Of a DNA stretch of 64,000 nt, positions 19,652 through 29,587 are shown piece after piece. This stretch comes from Sphingorhabdus lacus (GTDB lineage Bacteria; Pseudomonadota; Alphaproteobacteria; Sphingomonadales; Sphingomonadaceae). A model generated the notes under the pieces. It did no database searches, was not told the origin of the DNA, and saw nothing but the letters and a program-made list of their open reading frames with translations. The first letter of the stretch is position 1; each line of letters opens with the position of its first letter. The position numbers were made by a program, and so were the translations under genes. Location of the stretch: the NCBI RefSeq assembly GCF_009768975.1, contig NZ_CP035733.1, forward strand, positions 558,001-622,000, in the 5' to 3' direction.

Positions 19652-20262
19652 ACGCAATCGAAACCATCATGCGCACCGCACCGGTCATTCCGGTGCTCGT
19701 CATCGAAGACGTCGCCCATGCCCGCCCGGTCGCCGAAGCGCTGGTCGCCGGCGGGCTTCGCGTATTGGAGGTGACTTTGCGCACGGCGGCGGCGCTGGAT
19801 GTCATTGCGGAAATGAAGAAAGTGCCCGGCGCGATTGTGGGGGCAGGGACCGTTGTCGATATCCCCGGCCTTGAAAGCGCCATTGCCGCTGGTTCGGAAT
19901 TTATTGTGTCGCCGGGTCTGACCGAAAATCTTGGCAAGGCTGCGGTTGCCAAGGGCATTCCGTTCCTGCCGGGCATCGCCAATGCGGGCGATATCATGCG
20001 CGGGCTGGATTTGGGCCTCAAACATTTCAAATTTTTCCCGGCTGAGGCGAATGGCGGGCTTCCGGCGTTGAAATCGCTGATCGGTCCCTTTGGTCAATGC
20101 AAATTTTGCCCCACGGGAGGCATCAAACAGGAAACCGCTGCCGATTGGTTGGCGGTTTCTGAAATTTTATGTGTTGGCGGTAGCTGGCTTGTTGGTAAAG
20201 GGACACCGGATGTTGTGGCGATAGAGGCTGCAGCGCGCGCCGCCGCGGCGCTACGCACATGA
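19648..20262 (+). CDS. eda: 2-keto-3-deoxy-6-phosphogluconate aldolase
   Basis: A 204-residue class I aldolase that splits KDPG into pyruvate and glyceraldehyde 3-phosphate. Schiff-base Lys128 is in HFKFFPAEANGG and catalytic Glu41 in VLEVTLRT. The GTG start overlaps the glk stop in a GTGA arrangement and gives an N-terminus that aligns with known Eda proteins. It is the fourth gene of the Entner-Doudoroff operon. Confidence 0.94.
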   Translation: MNAIETIMRTAPVIPVLVIEDVAHARPVAEALVAGGLRVLEVTLRTAAALDVIAEMKKVPGAIVGAGTVVDIPGLESAIAAGSEFIVSPGLTENLGKAAVAKGIPFLPGIANAGDIMRGLDLGLKHFKFFPAEANGGLPALKSLIGPFGQCKFCPTGGIKQETAADWLAVSEILCVGGSWLVGKGTPDVVAIEAAARAAAALRT

Positions 20263-20277
20263 TGGAGTAACAAGCAG

Positions 20278-20985
20278 ATGGCCGAAGAGATTGAATGGTG
20301 GGAATTTGATGCCGCCGAGGATTTGATTGATGCGGTAGTCGGCGATGTGAGTTTCATTATCGAAAGCGCCCTCGACGCGCGCGGGCAGGCACTGGTGGCC
20401 TTTCCCGGTGGTTCGACGCCAAAACCCATTTTGGAAAAGCTCGCCGAATCGAAAATCCGGTGGAAGAGTGTGACGATCATTCCGACCGACGACCGGCTGG
20501 TCCCCGTTGATAGCCCGCTGTCCAATGTCGCGATGATCGCGAAGATTTTCATTCCCAAAGGCGCGCGCGTTCTTCCGATCACGAGCGATGCGGCGGATCA
20601 TAAGCTCGCCGGAAACGCGGCAAATGCACGGCTTGCCGACCTGCACTGGCCGCCTGATCTGGTATGGCTGGGTATGGGCGCGGACGGGCATACGGCCTCG
20701 ATCTTTCCCGGACCCGATCTCGACGATGCGCTGAACGGCGGCAAGGATGTGCGTGCCGTGGGCGTCGCGCCGGATCCCTTGCCCGAAGAAGCGCCCGTCA
20801 ACCGCGTGACCCTGACAGCCACCGCGATTGCGTCTGCGCGTACAACGATGCTGGTGATCTCCGGCGCGAAAAAGCGCGAGGTGCTGGAGCAGGCGATAGA
20901 GGACGGTGCGAAGTCCGGCTATCCGGTGGGTCAGGTGCTCGAAAAGATCACCATCCCGGTCGACATCTACTGTCTGGACGCCTGA
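20278..20985 (+). CDS. pgl: 6-phosphogluconolactonase
   Basis: A 235-residue NagB/DevB-type lactonase that hydrolyses the lactone made by Zwf. Typical elements are VAFPGGSTPKPI near residue 40, TDDRLVPVDSPLSN and the GMGADGHTASIFPG motif with its conserved histidine. GGAG precedes the ATG by about ten bases. It ends the operon, so the window encodes the complete route from glucose to pyruvate plus glyceraldehyde 3-phosphate. It is convergent with a PilZ gene two bases away. Confidence 0.92.
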   Translation: MAEEIEWWEFDAAEDLIDAVVGDVSFIIESALDARGQALVAFPGGSTPKPILEKLAESKIRWKSVTIIPTDDRLVPVDSPLSNVAMIAKIFIPKGARVLPITSDAADHKLAGNAANARLADLHWPPDLVWLGMGADGHTASIFPGPDLDDALNGGKDVRAVGVAPDPLPEEAPVNRVTLTATAIASARTTMLVISGAKKREVLEQAIEDGAKSGYPVGQVLEKITIPVDIYCLDA

Positions 20986-20987
20986 CT

Positions 20988-21374
20988 TTAGAGGCGGCGA
21001 TACTTGATCGGTGCGGCCGGTTCGTTCAGCTTTTTCAGATAGTTGGGCATTTCCAGTTCGGCTTGGCCGACAGGTTTGCGTGCATCCATGGGGTTGATCG
21101 GATGGTCGAAGGCGATGCCGATGCGGCCTTCGGTGACCCATGCCACATGGCCGCTGATCCAGCCGATGCTGCGCAGGTGGATTTCCACAGGCTCGCCACG
21201 TGCAACGCGTAAAGGGGCTTCGGCCATCAGGCCGCCTGCGGACAGGTTGCGGATCCGGACTTCGCGATCTTCGCTGACATTGGCAAAACGCAGTACAGCC
21301 TTCAAAAGCAGGCTATCGCGATTATTCCCACGTTTGGCTGAAGCAGGATTATCAATATTCAGCAGATCGTTCAT
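20988..21374 (-). CDS. PilZ domain protein
   Basis: A 128-residue protein with a PilZ fold. The c-di-GMP contact motifs are present as RGNNR (RxxxR) near residue 17 and NLSAGG (D/NxSxxG) near residue 46. PilZ proteins act as cyclic-di-GMP effectors on motility, polysaccharide or cell cycle; the target here is unknown. The ATG at 21374 is preferred because the bases before it are AT-rich and promoter-like (CATAAT on the minus strand). A longer start at 21428 is possible. It stands alone and is convergent with pgl. Confidence 0.82.
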   Translation of the reverse strand: MNDLLNIDNPASAKRGNNRDSLLLKAVLRFANVSEDREVRIRNLSAGGLMAEAPLRVARGEPVEIHLRSIGWISGHVAWVTEGRIGIAFDHPINPMDARKPVGQAELEMPNYLKKLNEPAAPIKYRRL

Positions 21375-21538
21375 TTCGCGCACCCAGAAGGCTAAGTTAC
21401 CTATTATGTTACGCGTTATTACTGCCATTAAAATGTAGCCAAAAGGTTAATGGCCACCGATTTTCGAGGATTAGACGAAGCATCCGTTAACCAAGAAGGC
21501 CAACATGATGGATAGGTTTGACCGGAACGCGGACGACC

Positions 21539-22003
21539 TTAATCGTCGCGCGAAACCCGTTCCTGCCGTTCGTGCCGTTCCTGCGCTTCCAGCGTCATCG
21601 TCGCGATCGGACGGGCGCGTAGGCGGGCGAGCGAGATCGGTTCGCCAGTGACCTGGCAATAGCCATATTCACCCTCGCTAATGCGGCGCAAAGCGGCATC
21701 AATCTTGGAAATCAGCTTGCGCTGGCGATCGCGGGTGCGCAGCTCGATGCTCCAGTCGGTCTCGCTTGATGCGCGGTCGTTGAGGTCGGGTTCGCGGATC
21801 GGACCGTCCTGCAACTGGTTCAAAGTACCCTGCGCTTCGGCAAGGATGCTGTTCTTCCAGTCCATCAGCTGCCGTTCAAAGAACTTCAGCTGTTTTTCGT
21901 TCATAAATGGCTCGTCGTCCGAGGGCACATATGACGGGTCTAGATCAATGTCTAAGCCACTGGTTTCACTGCTATTATCTTGAGGCTTGGCGCTGGCGCC
22001 CAT
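21539..22003 (-). CDS. DksA/TraR-family RNA polymerase-binding protein, single-cysteine type
   Basis: A 154-residue protein with the DksA coiled-coil region (FFERQLMDWKNSILAEAQGTL ... DRQRKLISKIDAALRRI, broken here by other residues) and the C-terminal GYCQVTGEPISLARLRARP globular part. The family binds the secondary channel of RNA polymerase and acts with ppGpp in the stringent response. Only one cysteine (Cys116) remains of the four zinc ligands, as reported for some alphaproteobacterial DksA proteins that work without zinc. The start at 22003 has AGGTGGAG upstream; the frame extends further but the extension looks non-coding. Confidence 0.88.
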   Translation of the reverse strand: MGASAKPQDNSSETSGLDIDLDPSYVPSDDEPFMNEKQLKFFERQLMDWKNSILAEAQGTLNQLQDGPIREPDLNDRASSETDWSIELRTRDRQRKLISKIDAALRRISEGEYGYCQVTGEPISLARLRARPIATMTLEAQERHERQERVSRDD

Positions 22004-22374
22004 TATGTAATCTCCACCTCTTGCGGCCCGGGCGGGAACCCGGGGACCCGCATGAATACAACTCTCGGGCGGCGATATAGACTCGGGGTTATAGGCACAC
22101 AAGCAGCAAATTGCCGAACCGCATTTTGGGCCCGCAAAAGCTGTGGAAATGGCTCCGGGCTGTAAATAGTCGCAATGTAAACAGTTCCAGTTCGGGACGC
22201 TTTGGCTTTTCCCCACTGAAATTCCGCATTTTTCACAAAGCGGGGTCTCGAAACAGGGTTAATACAATTGAGCTTAACCAATAGTTCTGCCTTTCTCGCT
22301 ACATCAGGAGGCGTGAACAAAGGTCTGTAGCCCAGATCCCGTTCCCAGCCCCAATGCTGAAGAAGGTCGAGATT
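22004..22374. other. Intergenic region between divergent genes
   Basis: The 371 bp separating the dksA-like gene from the Ser-rich protein must hold both promoters. I see a GGTTAA...TTAACC inverted pair (about 22257-22278) but no convincing gene, tRNA or known riboswitch. Confidence 0.5.
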
Positions 22375-23658
22375 ATGTCAGTACGCATGGCTTTAGCGAA
22401 ATTATGTGCCTGCACGTGCGGCGGCGCTTTGATCGGTGGTGGTGCGATGCAAGTCGCTGATACGCCCCCTGCTCAAGTGCACAAGGTTGCCAAGAAAAAG
22501 CACAAGGTACGCAAGATCGCGCACCATAAGCCCGTCCGCAAGGTAAAGCGCGTTCGCAAGGTTGTCCGCACGACAACAACGAGCACCTGCACACCAAGCG
22601 TTGTGACGGTTGCAAGCCAGGGCATGCCACCCATTCCCGTTCCTTTCATGCCACCTGCACCTTATGAAGGCGGCAGCAGCGGCGGCGTTCCTGTCATCAT
22701 CGGCGGATCGGGCGGCTTTGGCGGCGGTTTCGGCGGCGGCTTCTTTGGCGGCTTCTCAGGCGGTGGCGGCGGAAGCAGCGGTACCGTGGTCATCTCGTCC
22801 ACCTCCAGCAGCACCGGCGGTATCAGCAGCTCGACCTCTTCGGGCGGTTCGAGCACCTCGACCGGCGGCTCCAGCACATCCACGGGTGGTTCGAGCACCT
22901 CGAGCACCTCGGGCGGCGTATCGACCTCGACCGGCGGTGTCAGCACCTCGACCTCGACAGGCGGCGTTTCCACTTCAACCGGCGGCGTTTCGACCTCGAC
23001 CGGTGGAATTAGTACCTCGACCGGCGGCGTTTCAACCTCGACCGGTGGCGTTTCGACTTCGACAGGTGGCGTCTCCACATCGTCGGGCAATGTCAGCACC
23101 TCAAGCGGTGCCGTCAGCAGTTCGTCTTCCTCGTCTTCGTCCAGCTCATCCTCATCCTCCAGTTCGTCGTCGAGCAGCAGCTCGTCTTCGGGTGGAAATG
23201 GCGGCGGCTCTGGCGGTCACGGTTCCTCGAGCTATGGCGGTTCAGGCGGCCACGGTTCGTCCAGCTACGGCGGTTCGGGCGGCAGCAACGGTTCGAGCGG
23301 CTCTTCGGGCAGCTCCGGCTCCAGCGGCTCGTCGGGCAGCTCGGGTTCGAGCAGCGGGTCGTCATCGTCGAGTTCGTCTTCTTCTGGCTCGTCCTCGTCT
23401 TCGGGCGGTTCATCCAGCTTTGGCGGCAGCACATCTTCCTCGTTCGGCGGCACATCTTCGGGTGCGTCTTCGTCGAGCAGCAGCTCTTCTTCATCCTCCA
23501 GTTCGTCGTCTTCGTCGAGCGGTGGATCGACGGGCGGCTCCACCGGCGGCACCGATGTTCCGGCCCCGCCTATGGTCCTGCTCTTCGGCGCAGCCGCAGC
23601 CGGCCTGTTCGCCCGCCGCCGCGCAGCCAAGAAATCCAAGGATACAATCGCAGCATAG
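22375..23658 (+). CDS. Ser/Gly-repeat surface protein with PEP-CTERM-like tail
   Basis: A 427-residue protein. The N-terminus has a short hydrophobic segment, then a very basic stretch (KKKHKVRKIAHHKPVRKVKR). Residues from about 95 to 395 are almost entirely Gly, Ser and Thr, with tandem GGVSTST-type heptads and long serine runs. The C-terminus (DVPAPPMVLLFGAAAAGLFARRRAAKK) follows the PEP-CTERM layout: a VPAP motif, one transmembrane helix and an arginine cluster, which would be processed by an exosortase. No exosortase gene is in this window. The serine-rich middle could be glycosylated, making a surface or matrix protein; that is inference. The start at 22375 fits AAGG upstream; 22354 is an alternative. 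Confidence 0.8.
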   Translation: MSVRMALAKLCACTCGGALIGGGAMQVADTPPAQVHKVAKKKHKVRKIAHHKPVRKVKRVRKVVRTTTTSTCTPSVVTVASQGMPPIPVPFMPPAPYEGGSSGGVPVIIGGSGGFGGGFGGGFFGGFSGGGGGSSGTVVISSTSSSTGGISSSTSSGGSSTSTGGSSTSTGGSSTSSTSGGVSTSTGGVSTSTSTGGVSTSTGGVSTSTGGISTSTGGVSTSTGGVSTSTGGVSTSSGNVSTSSGAVSSSSSSSSSSSSSSSSSSSSSSSSSGGNGGGSGGHGSSSYGGSGGHGSSSYGGSGGSNGSSGSSGSSGSSGSSGSSGSSSGSSSSSSSSSGSSSSSGGSSSFGGSTSSSFGGTSSGASSSSSSSSSSSSSSSSSSGGSTGGSTGGTDVPAPPMVLLFGAAAAGLFARRRAAKKSKDTIAA

Positions 23659-23681
23659 GGGGTGCTGCCTTGTATCTGTTG

Positions 23682-23712
23682 AAAGGGCGGTTCTCGGAGC
23701 CGCCCTTTTTTT
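23682..23712 (+). terminator. Rho-independent terminator
   Basis: Arms AAAGGGCGG (23682-23690) and CCGCCCTTT (23700-23708) with a 9-base loop and a run of seven Ts. It closes the Ser-rich gene. Confidence 0.85.
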
Positions 23713-23721
23713 ATGTGGGGA

Positions 23722-23742
23722 TGTTGGGGACTGTCCCCAACA
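23722..23742. repeat. GGGGACTGTCCCC palindrome, copy 1
   Basis: Perfect TGTTGGGGAC-T-GTCCCCAACA palindrome between the terminator and serS, with an outer partial symmetry GTGGGG...CCCCCAC. Related copies occur at 25856, 28264 and 40476. Confidence 0.75.
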
Positions 23743-23794
23743 CATACCCCCACACACCCTTTTTCGTTGCGAAACCTCCGGCGCGTCGGCATAG

Positions 23795-25083
<1,289 letters not shown>

Positions 25084-25084
<1 letters not shown>

Positions 25085-25851
25085 TGCGTATTTTGCTGAC
25101 AAATGACGACGGCGTGAATGCGCCGGGGCTAAAGGTGCTCGAACAGATAGCGCGGACAATCAGCGACGATGTCTGGATTGTCGCCCCAGCCGAGGAAAAT
25201 TCGGGTGCGGGGCATTCGCTGACTCTGACCCGTCCGGTCCGCATCCGGCAGCATGGGGACAAGCATTATTCGGTTTCGGGAACACCGACGGATTCGGTAA
25301 TGCTCGGTCTGGGCGTCATCATGAAAGACGCGAAGCCGGACCTGATCTTGTCCGGCGTCAACCGCGGCGCAAATCTGGGCGATGACATCACCTATTCAGG
25401 CACCGTATCCGCCGCCATGGAAGGCGCGCTTGCCGGCGTGCGGTCAATTGCAATGAGCCAAGTCTACAGCAAGGAAGGCATGGCCGACAGCGTGCCCTTT
25501 TCCGCCGCAGAGGCTTGGGGTGAACGCGTTCTTCGGCCTTTGCTCGACATGCCGGCCACGCCGCGCACATTGATTAACATCAACTTCCCCGCGCTGTTAC
25601 CGCAGGATGTCAAAGGCATCCAGGTCGCGCGGCAGGGGTTCCATGATTATAGCCGGGGCTCGATCGTCAAAGGCACCGACCCGCGTGGCTATGATTATTA
25701 CTGGTTCGGCCTGCACGGCATGGTGCACACTTCGGGCCATGACACGGACCTCGAGGTCATCGAGGACGGCTATATCGCCGTGACGCCGTTGCAACTCGAC
25801 CTGACGCACCGCGAGTCGCTTGCGGCGTTGCATCAGGCTTATGGGGGCTGA
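25084..25851 (+). CDS. surE: 5'-nucleotidase SurE
   Basis: A 255-residue metal-dependent phosphatase. The N-terminal MRILLTNDDG holds the metal ligands Asp8 and Asp9. The SGVNRGANLGDDITYSGTVSAAMEG block is diagnostic. It dephosphorylates nucleoside monophosphates and is linked to stationary-phase survival. It starts within the serS stop codon (TGATG), a pairing frequent in alphaproteobacteria. The frame is open well upstream inside serS, but that part is a shadow. Confidence 0.95.
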
Positions 25852-25855
25852 CGGG

Positions 25856-25874
25856 GTTGGGGACAGTCCCCAAC
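25856..25874. repeat. GGGGACAGTCCCC palindrome, copy 2
   Basis: Perfect GTTGGGGAC-A-GTCCCCAAC in the 28-bp gap between the convergent surE and DUF1761 genes. Same family as 23722, with the central base inverted. Confidence 0.75.
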
Positions 25875-25879
25875 CGACA

Positions 25880-26281
25880 TCAACTGCCCAGAAAAACGAA
25901 AACCAGCCCCATCGCGGCGTAGAACACCACCCAATAGCCCGCATCAATCGCGAACAGCTTACCCGATTTGCGTGCGAACAAATAATTGGTGCCAATGGCC
26001 GGCACGATATAGCCGAGGGCAATTCCGGTCGAAATCATCAGCGTTGCCCGCGTATTGGTGTCGAAGAACGCCAGCAAATGCCCCAAAAACACCGCCGAAA
26101 GCACTGAAAAGGCAAAGGTCAGCCCGTAAATCTTCAGCATATTGGCCTTTTTAAGCTCTTCTTCGGTAAAGCCATTTTCGGCCATCCAGATTTTGCCAAA
26201 TATGGGCCCGTACCAAAGCCCGCCGACCAGAAATCCGGCCGCCGCGGCGACTAAAATCGCCAGTAAATTTGCATTTGCCAT
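25880..26281 (-). CDS. DUF1761 family membrane protein
   Basis: A 133-residue protein with four predicted hydrophobic helices. The first is followed by GGLWYGPIFGKIWM, the hallmark of DUF1761. The function of the family is not established. The start at 26281 is fixed by an excellent GGAGGAGGT a few bases upstream; an ATG inside that very ribosome-binding site (26296) is rejected. It begins two bases after the stop of the preceding minus-strand gene, so the two form an operon. Confidence 0.85.
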   Translation of the reverse strand: MANANLLAILVAAAAGFLVGGLWYGPIFGKIWMAENGFTEEELKKANMLKIYGLTFAFSVLSAVFLGHLLAFFDTNTRATLMISTGIALGYIVPAIGTNYLFARKSGKLFAIDAGYWVVFYAAMGLVFVFLGS

Positions 26282-26283
26282 GA

Positions 26284-26790
26284 TTACCTCCTCCATAGAA
26301 GGCAGGTTGTATACCCCGCAGGTGCCTTTATCCAGTCAGCATGAAAGGCGGCCATGTCTTCGCGGATTTGCTTCACCTTAGCCGTGTCCATGTCTGGCAT
26401 CGGGACATGTGAGGCTTCGCAAGCCGATCGGGCAATGTCCAAAAAGGATTCGGGCTCGGCGGGTTGTCCCCATGCATCGGCTTCAAAACATTCAACCAAG
26501 CGTTCGGCTTGCAGCAATTGGGTGATTCCGTCATCGGGCTTTTCCGCCCGCGTCGCGCTCGCATGGCCACCCGATTTAGCCAAGGCCTGAATTTCTTCTG
26601 GATTTAAGCCCTGCTCGACCTTGCCCCAAAATGCATCATGCATCGACAGAGCCTGTTCGACAAAGAAGTGAACAGCGTCGTGCAACGTCGGTCCCTTCTT
26701 AGGGAAACTCAGTTTTTCCATTGATCCATTGTCTCGGGTGGCGACAATCCAGTCTCGGTCCGATCCCTTTGTGAACTCAATCTTCAACAT
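26284..26790 (-). CDS. Hypothetical protein, first gene of a two-gene operon
   Basis: A 168-residue soluble protein ([20 protein letters not shown] ...) with no signal peptide or transmembrane helix. The N-terminal half looks like a small alpha/beta domain and the C-terminal half is helical and acidic. I do not recognise a family. GAAAGAAG before 26790 supports the start. The downstream DUF1761 gene has its ribosome-binding site inside the end of this gene. It is divergent from rimO. Confidence 0.7.
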   Translation of the reverse strand: MLKIEFTKGSDRDWIVATRDNGSMEKLSFPKKGPTLHDAVHFFVEQALSMHDAFWGKVEQGLNPEEIQALAKSGGHASATRAEKPDDGITQLLQAERLVECFEADAWGQPAEPESFLDIARSACEASHVPMPDMDTAKVKQIREDMAAFHADWIKAPAGYTTCLLWRR

Positions 26791-26879
26791 GGTCGCTTCT
26801 TTCTCGAAAAACCTGCGCCGGATGCCATTGTACTGGCGCCGTGACAAGCGCGTACAAACCCGCTATGCGCGCCGCCATC

Positions 26880-28247
26880 ATGGCAACTCAAATCAAAGCA
26901 GCGCCCAAGGTGGGCATGGTCTCCCTCGGCTGTCCCAAGGCACTGGTCGACAGCGAACGTATTCTGACGAAGCTGCGCGCCGACGGCTATGGCCTGTCGC
27001 CCGATTATGCAGGTGCAGACGTGGTGTTGGTGAACACCTGCGGATTTCTCGACTCTGCCAAAGAGGAAAGCCTTGAAGCCATTGGTGAGGCGATTGCCGA
27101 AAATGGCCGGGTGATTGTTACCGGATGCATGGGCAATGAAGCCGACGTCATTCGCGCCCGTTTTCCGGACGTTTTGGCCATTACCGGCGCGCATCAATAT
27201 GAAGATGTGGTGTCCGCCGTCCACGCTGCAGCCCCGCCCGCGCGCGGTGCTTTTGTCGATCTGGTGCCCGAGGGTGGCCTGAAACTGACACCCCGCCATT
27301 ATAGCTATTTGAAGATTTCCGAAGGCTGCAACCATAGCTGCGCCTTTTGCATCATCCCGTCACTGCGGGGCAAACTCGTCAGCCGCCGGATTGATGCCGT
27401 ATTGCGTGAAGCAGAAAAGCTGGTGTCCGCGGGGACCAAGGAATTGCTGGTCATTAGCCAGGATACATCGGCCTATGGCGTTGATACGCGCCATGAAAGC
27501 CGGGAGTGGAAAGGTCGCGACGTCCGCGCGCATATGACCGATCTGGCCCGCGAGCTGGGCGGTCTGCGGACAAGCGAAGGCGTCGCGCCATGGGTGCGGC
27601 TGCATTATGTCTATCCCTATCCGCATGTGGATGATGTGATCCCGTTGATGGCGGAAGGTTTCCTGACGCCTTATCTCGACATTCCGTTCCAGCATGCCGC
27701 GCCCAATGTGCTGAAGGCCATGAAACGGCCCGCAAATGAAGCCAAGGTGCTCGAACGCATTCGCAACTGGCGTAATATTGCGCCCGATATCGCAATCCGC
27801 TCCAGCTTTGTCGTCGGCTTCCCCGGCGAAACCGAGGCGGATTTTGAATATTTGCTCGAATGGCTGGACGAAGCACAACTCGACCGCGTTGGTGCGTTCC
27901 GTTTCGAACCGGTCGAAGGCGCGCAGGCCAATGCGCTGCCCAATCCGGTGCCGGAAGAGGTAAAGGAAGAGCGTTTCCAGCGGATCATGGCCAAAACCGC
28001 CGCCATCAGCGCGGCGAAACTGGCAGCGAAGGTGGGACGCACTTTGCCGGTCATCATCGACGAAATTGGTGAACCCGACGAAGACGGCAGCATCGGCGCC
28101 ACGGGCCGCAGCCAGGCGGATGCGCCGGAAATCGACGGCCATGTCTACCTGCGCGACGTCGCGGCGACCGTGAAGGAAGGCGATATCGTTTCGGTCGCGA
28201 TCGAGGATGCGGATGAGCATGACTTGTTTGGGGTGATTGCGGGGTAG
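26880..28247 (+). CDS. rimO: Ribosomal protein uS12 methylthiotransferase RimO
   Basis: A 455-residue radical SAM methylthiotransferase that modifies an aspartate of ribosomal protein S12. The N-terminal UPF0004 domain has cluster ligands Cys18, Cys54 and Cys83. The radical SAM cluster ligands are Cys150, Cys154 and Cys157 in [11 protein letters not shown]. The HYVYPYPH segment and C-terminal TRAM domain (from about residue 390) favour RimO over MiaB. The ATG at 26880 gives the family N-terminus; an in-frame ATG at 26865 is possible. Confidence 0.93.
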   Translation: MATQIKAAPKVGMVSLGCPKALVDSERILTKLRADGYGLSPDYAGADVVLVNTCGFLDSAKEESLEAIGEAIAENGRVIVTGCMGNEADVIRARFPDVLAITGAHQYEDVVSAVHAAAPPARGAFVDLVPEGGLKLTPRHYSYLKISEGCNHSCAFCIIPSLRGKLVSRRIDAVLREAEKLVSAGTKELLVISQDTSAYGVDTRHESREWKGRDVRAHMTDLARELGGLRTSEGVAPWVRLHYVYPYPHVDDVIPLMAEGFLTPYLDIPFQHAAPNVLKAMKRPANEAKVLERIRNWRNIAPDIAIRSSFVVGFPGETEADFEYLLEWLDEAQLDRVGAFRFEPVEGAQANALPNPVPEEVKEERFQRIMAKTAAISAAKLAAKVGRTLPVIIDEIGEPDEDGSIGATGRSQADAPEIDGHVYLRDVAATVKEGDIVSVAIEDADEHDLFGVIAG

Positions 28248-28263
28248 GGTTCTGTACGGCGTT

Positions 28264-28291
28264 GGGGACTGTCCCCCTGGGGACTGTCCCC
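28264..28291. repeat. Tandem GGGGACTGTCCCC palindromes, copy 3
   Basis: Two 13-bp copies (28264-28276 and 28279-28291) separated by CT, in the rimO to P450 spacer. Confidence 0.75.
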
Positions 28292-28366
28292 TGACCACCA
28301 CACATCGCTTGCCGCGAAAAAACATCTGGGATAGTCGGAGCGAAACCCGATAACCGAAAGTCCCCC

Positions 28367-29584
28367 ATGTCCGACGATAATCCGCTTCCTACCGGCTACC
28401 AGCTTTCGGCGTTGGATCCGACCTATCGCGAGACACCGTGGGTGCCGCTCGACCGGCTGCGCGCGGCGGATCCTGTGCATCATGACCAGCAACTGGGCCG
28501 CTATTTCCTGACCCGTGGCGCGGAAGTGTCCGAGCTTATCAAAAATCGTGAACTGAATGCCGACCCGCGCAAGGCCAATGACGGCAGTTTTTCCAAGACG
28601 CTGTACGGGAATAACAGCAAAGAGCTTTCGATCCTGATGCTCGATGACCCTGAGCATAAGCGGCAGCGGACGTTGGTATTGCAGGCGTTTAACAAGCGGT
28701 CGGTCGATGCGCTGCTGCCCCGGATCGAGCAGATCGCGTGTGACCTGCTTGACGACATCGCCGCTACGGACGGCGAGTTTGATTTTGTGCAGCTTTTCGG
28801 GTCGCCCCTGCCGACCACGGTGATGGCGGAATTGCTGGGGATCAATGCGGCGGATCGCAAGGATTTCCGCCGCTGGTCGCTGGGCTGTATGCAGGCGCTC
28901 AATCCCTTCCGCACGCCGGAGCAGACGGCCTTATATGAAGAATCGACGACCGTGCTCGCCGATTATCTGGCGCGCGAGGTCGACCTGCGGCGGACTAACC
29001 CGAGCGATGATCTCATCACCCGGCTAGCGCAGGCCGAGGAGGCGGGCGATACACTGACCACGCAGGACATCGTGTTGTTGATCCGCTTGCTGCTGATCGC
29101 GGGGAATTCGACCACGACCGACATGCTGGGGGCAGGGGTCGTTCAATTGCTGAAAAATCCCGACCAGCTCGCCAAATTCCGCGCGCGCCCGGACCTGCAC
29201 GACAATGCGATGGACGAAATCCTGCGTGTCGAACCGCCAGTGACGCAAGTGCTGCGCAGCGCGCATCAGGATATGCAGGTTGCCGACAAGCAGGTGAAGC
29301 AGGGCGACACGATCCACATGTCGCTCTTTGGCGTGCATTTCGATCCGGAGGTCAATCCCGACCCGCTGAAATTCGACATTGAGCGGCCCAATATCCAGCA
29401 TTTCGCCTTTGGCGGCGGCGCGCATTATTGCCTTGGCGCGGGGCTGGGCAAGGCGCAGGCGAAGATTGCGCTGCCGTTGCTGTTCGAACGCTTCCCCGAC
29501 CTCGCCTTTGCACCGGGCCGCGAGGTAAAGCACAAGATCGCACCTGCCTTTAACGGCTATGGCGAAATCTGGCTGGTGAAGTAA
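28367..29584 (+). CDS. Cytochrome P450
   Basis: A 405-residue soluble bacterial P450. Visible motifs are the I-helix oxygen-activation segment AGNSTT, the K-helix ExxR as EILR, and the heme-binding FAFGGGAHYCLGAG with axial Cys355. Such enzymes hydroxylate hydrophobic substrates using electrons from a ferredoxin and reductase; no redox partner genes are adjacent. The substrate is unknown. The ribosome-binding site is weak (GAAAGTCCCCC). It is followed by convergent lipid-type genes. Confidence 0.93.
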   Translation: MSDDNPLPTGYQLSALDPTYRETPWVPLDRLRAADPVHHDQQLGRYFLTRGAEVSELIKNRELNADPRKANDGSFSKTLYGNNSKELSILMLDDPEHKRQRTLVLQAFNKRSVDALLPRIEQIACDLLDDIAATDGEFDFVQLFGSPLPTTVMAELLGINAADRKDFRRWSLGCMQALNPFRTPEQTALYEESTTVLADYLAREVDLRRTNPSDDLITRLAQAEEAGDTLTTQDIVLLIRLLLIAGNSTTTDMLGAGVVQLLKNPDQLAKFRARPDLHDNAMDEILRVEPPVTQVLRSAHQDMQVADKQVKQGDTIHMSLFGVHFDPEVNPDPLKFDIERPNIQHFAFGGGAHYCLGAGLGKAQAKIALPLLFERFPDLAFAPGREVKHKIAPAFNGYGEIWLVK

Positions 29585-29587
29585 CCG

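Noticed and set aside
22004-22216. Cysteine-rich N-terminal extension of the dksA-like frame
   Set aside because: The 71 extra codons precede a good ribosome-binding site for the start at 22003, and the extension is unlike any DksA; its CxxC pattern is probably chance.
22841-23120. Tandem GGCGGCGTTTC/ACCTCGACC units read as a possible CRISPR-like array
   Set aside because: The units are contiguous coding repeats of GGVSTST heptads without unique spacers.
22610-23794. 394-residue Ala/Arg/Pro-rich frame overlapping the Ser/Gly-repeat gene
   Set aside because: It is a frame-shifted reading of the same TCx/GGx repeats. The PEP-CTERM-like tail and the basic N-terminus support the other frame.
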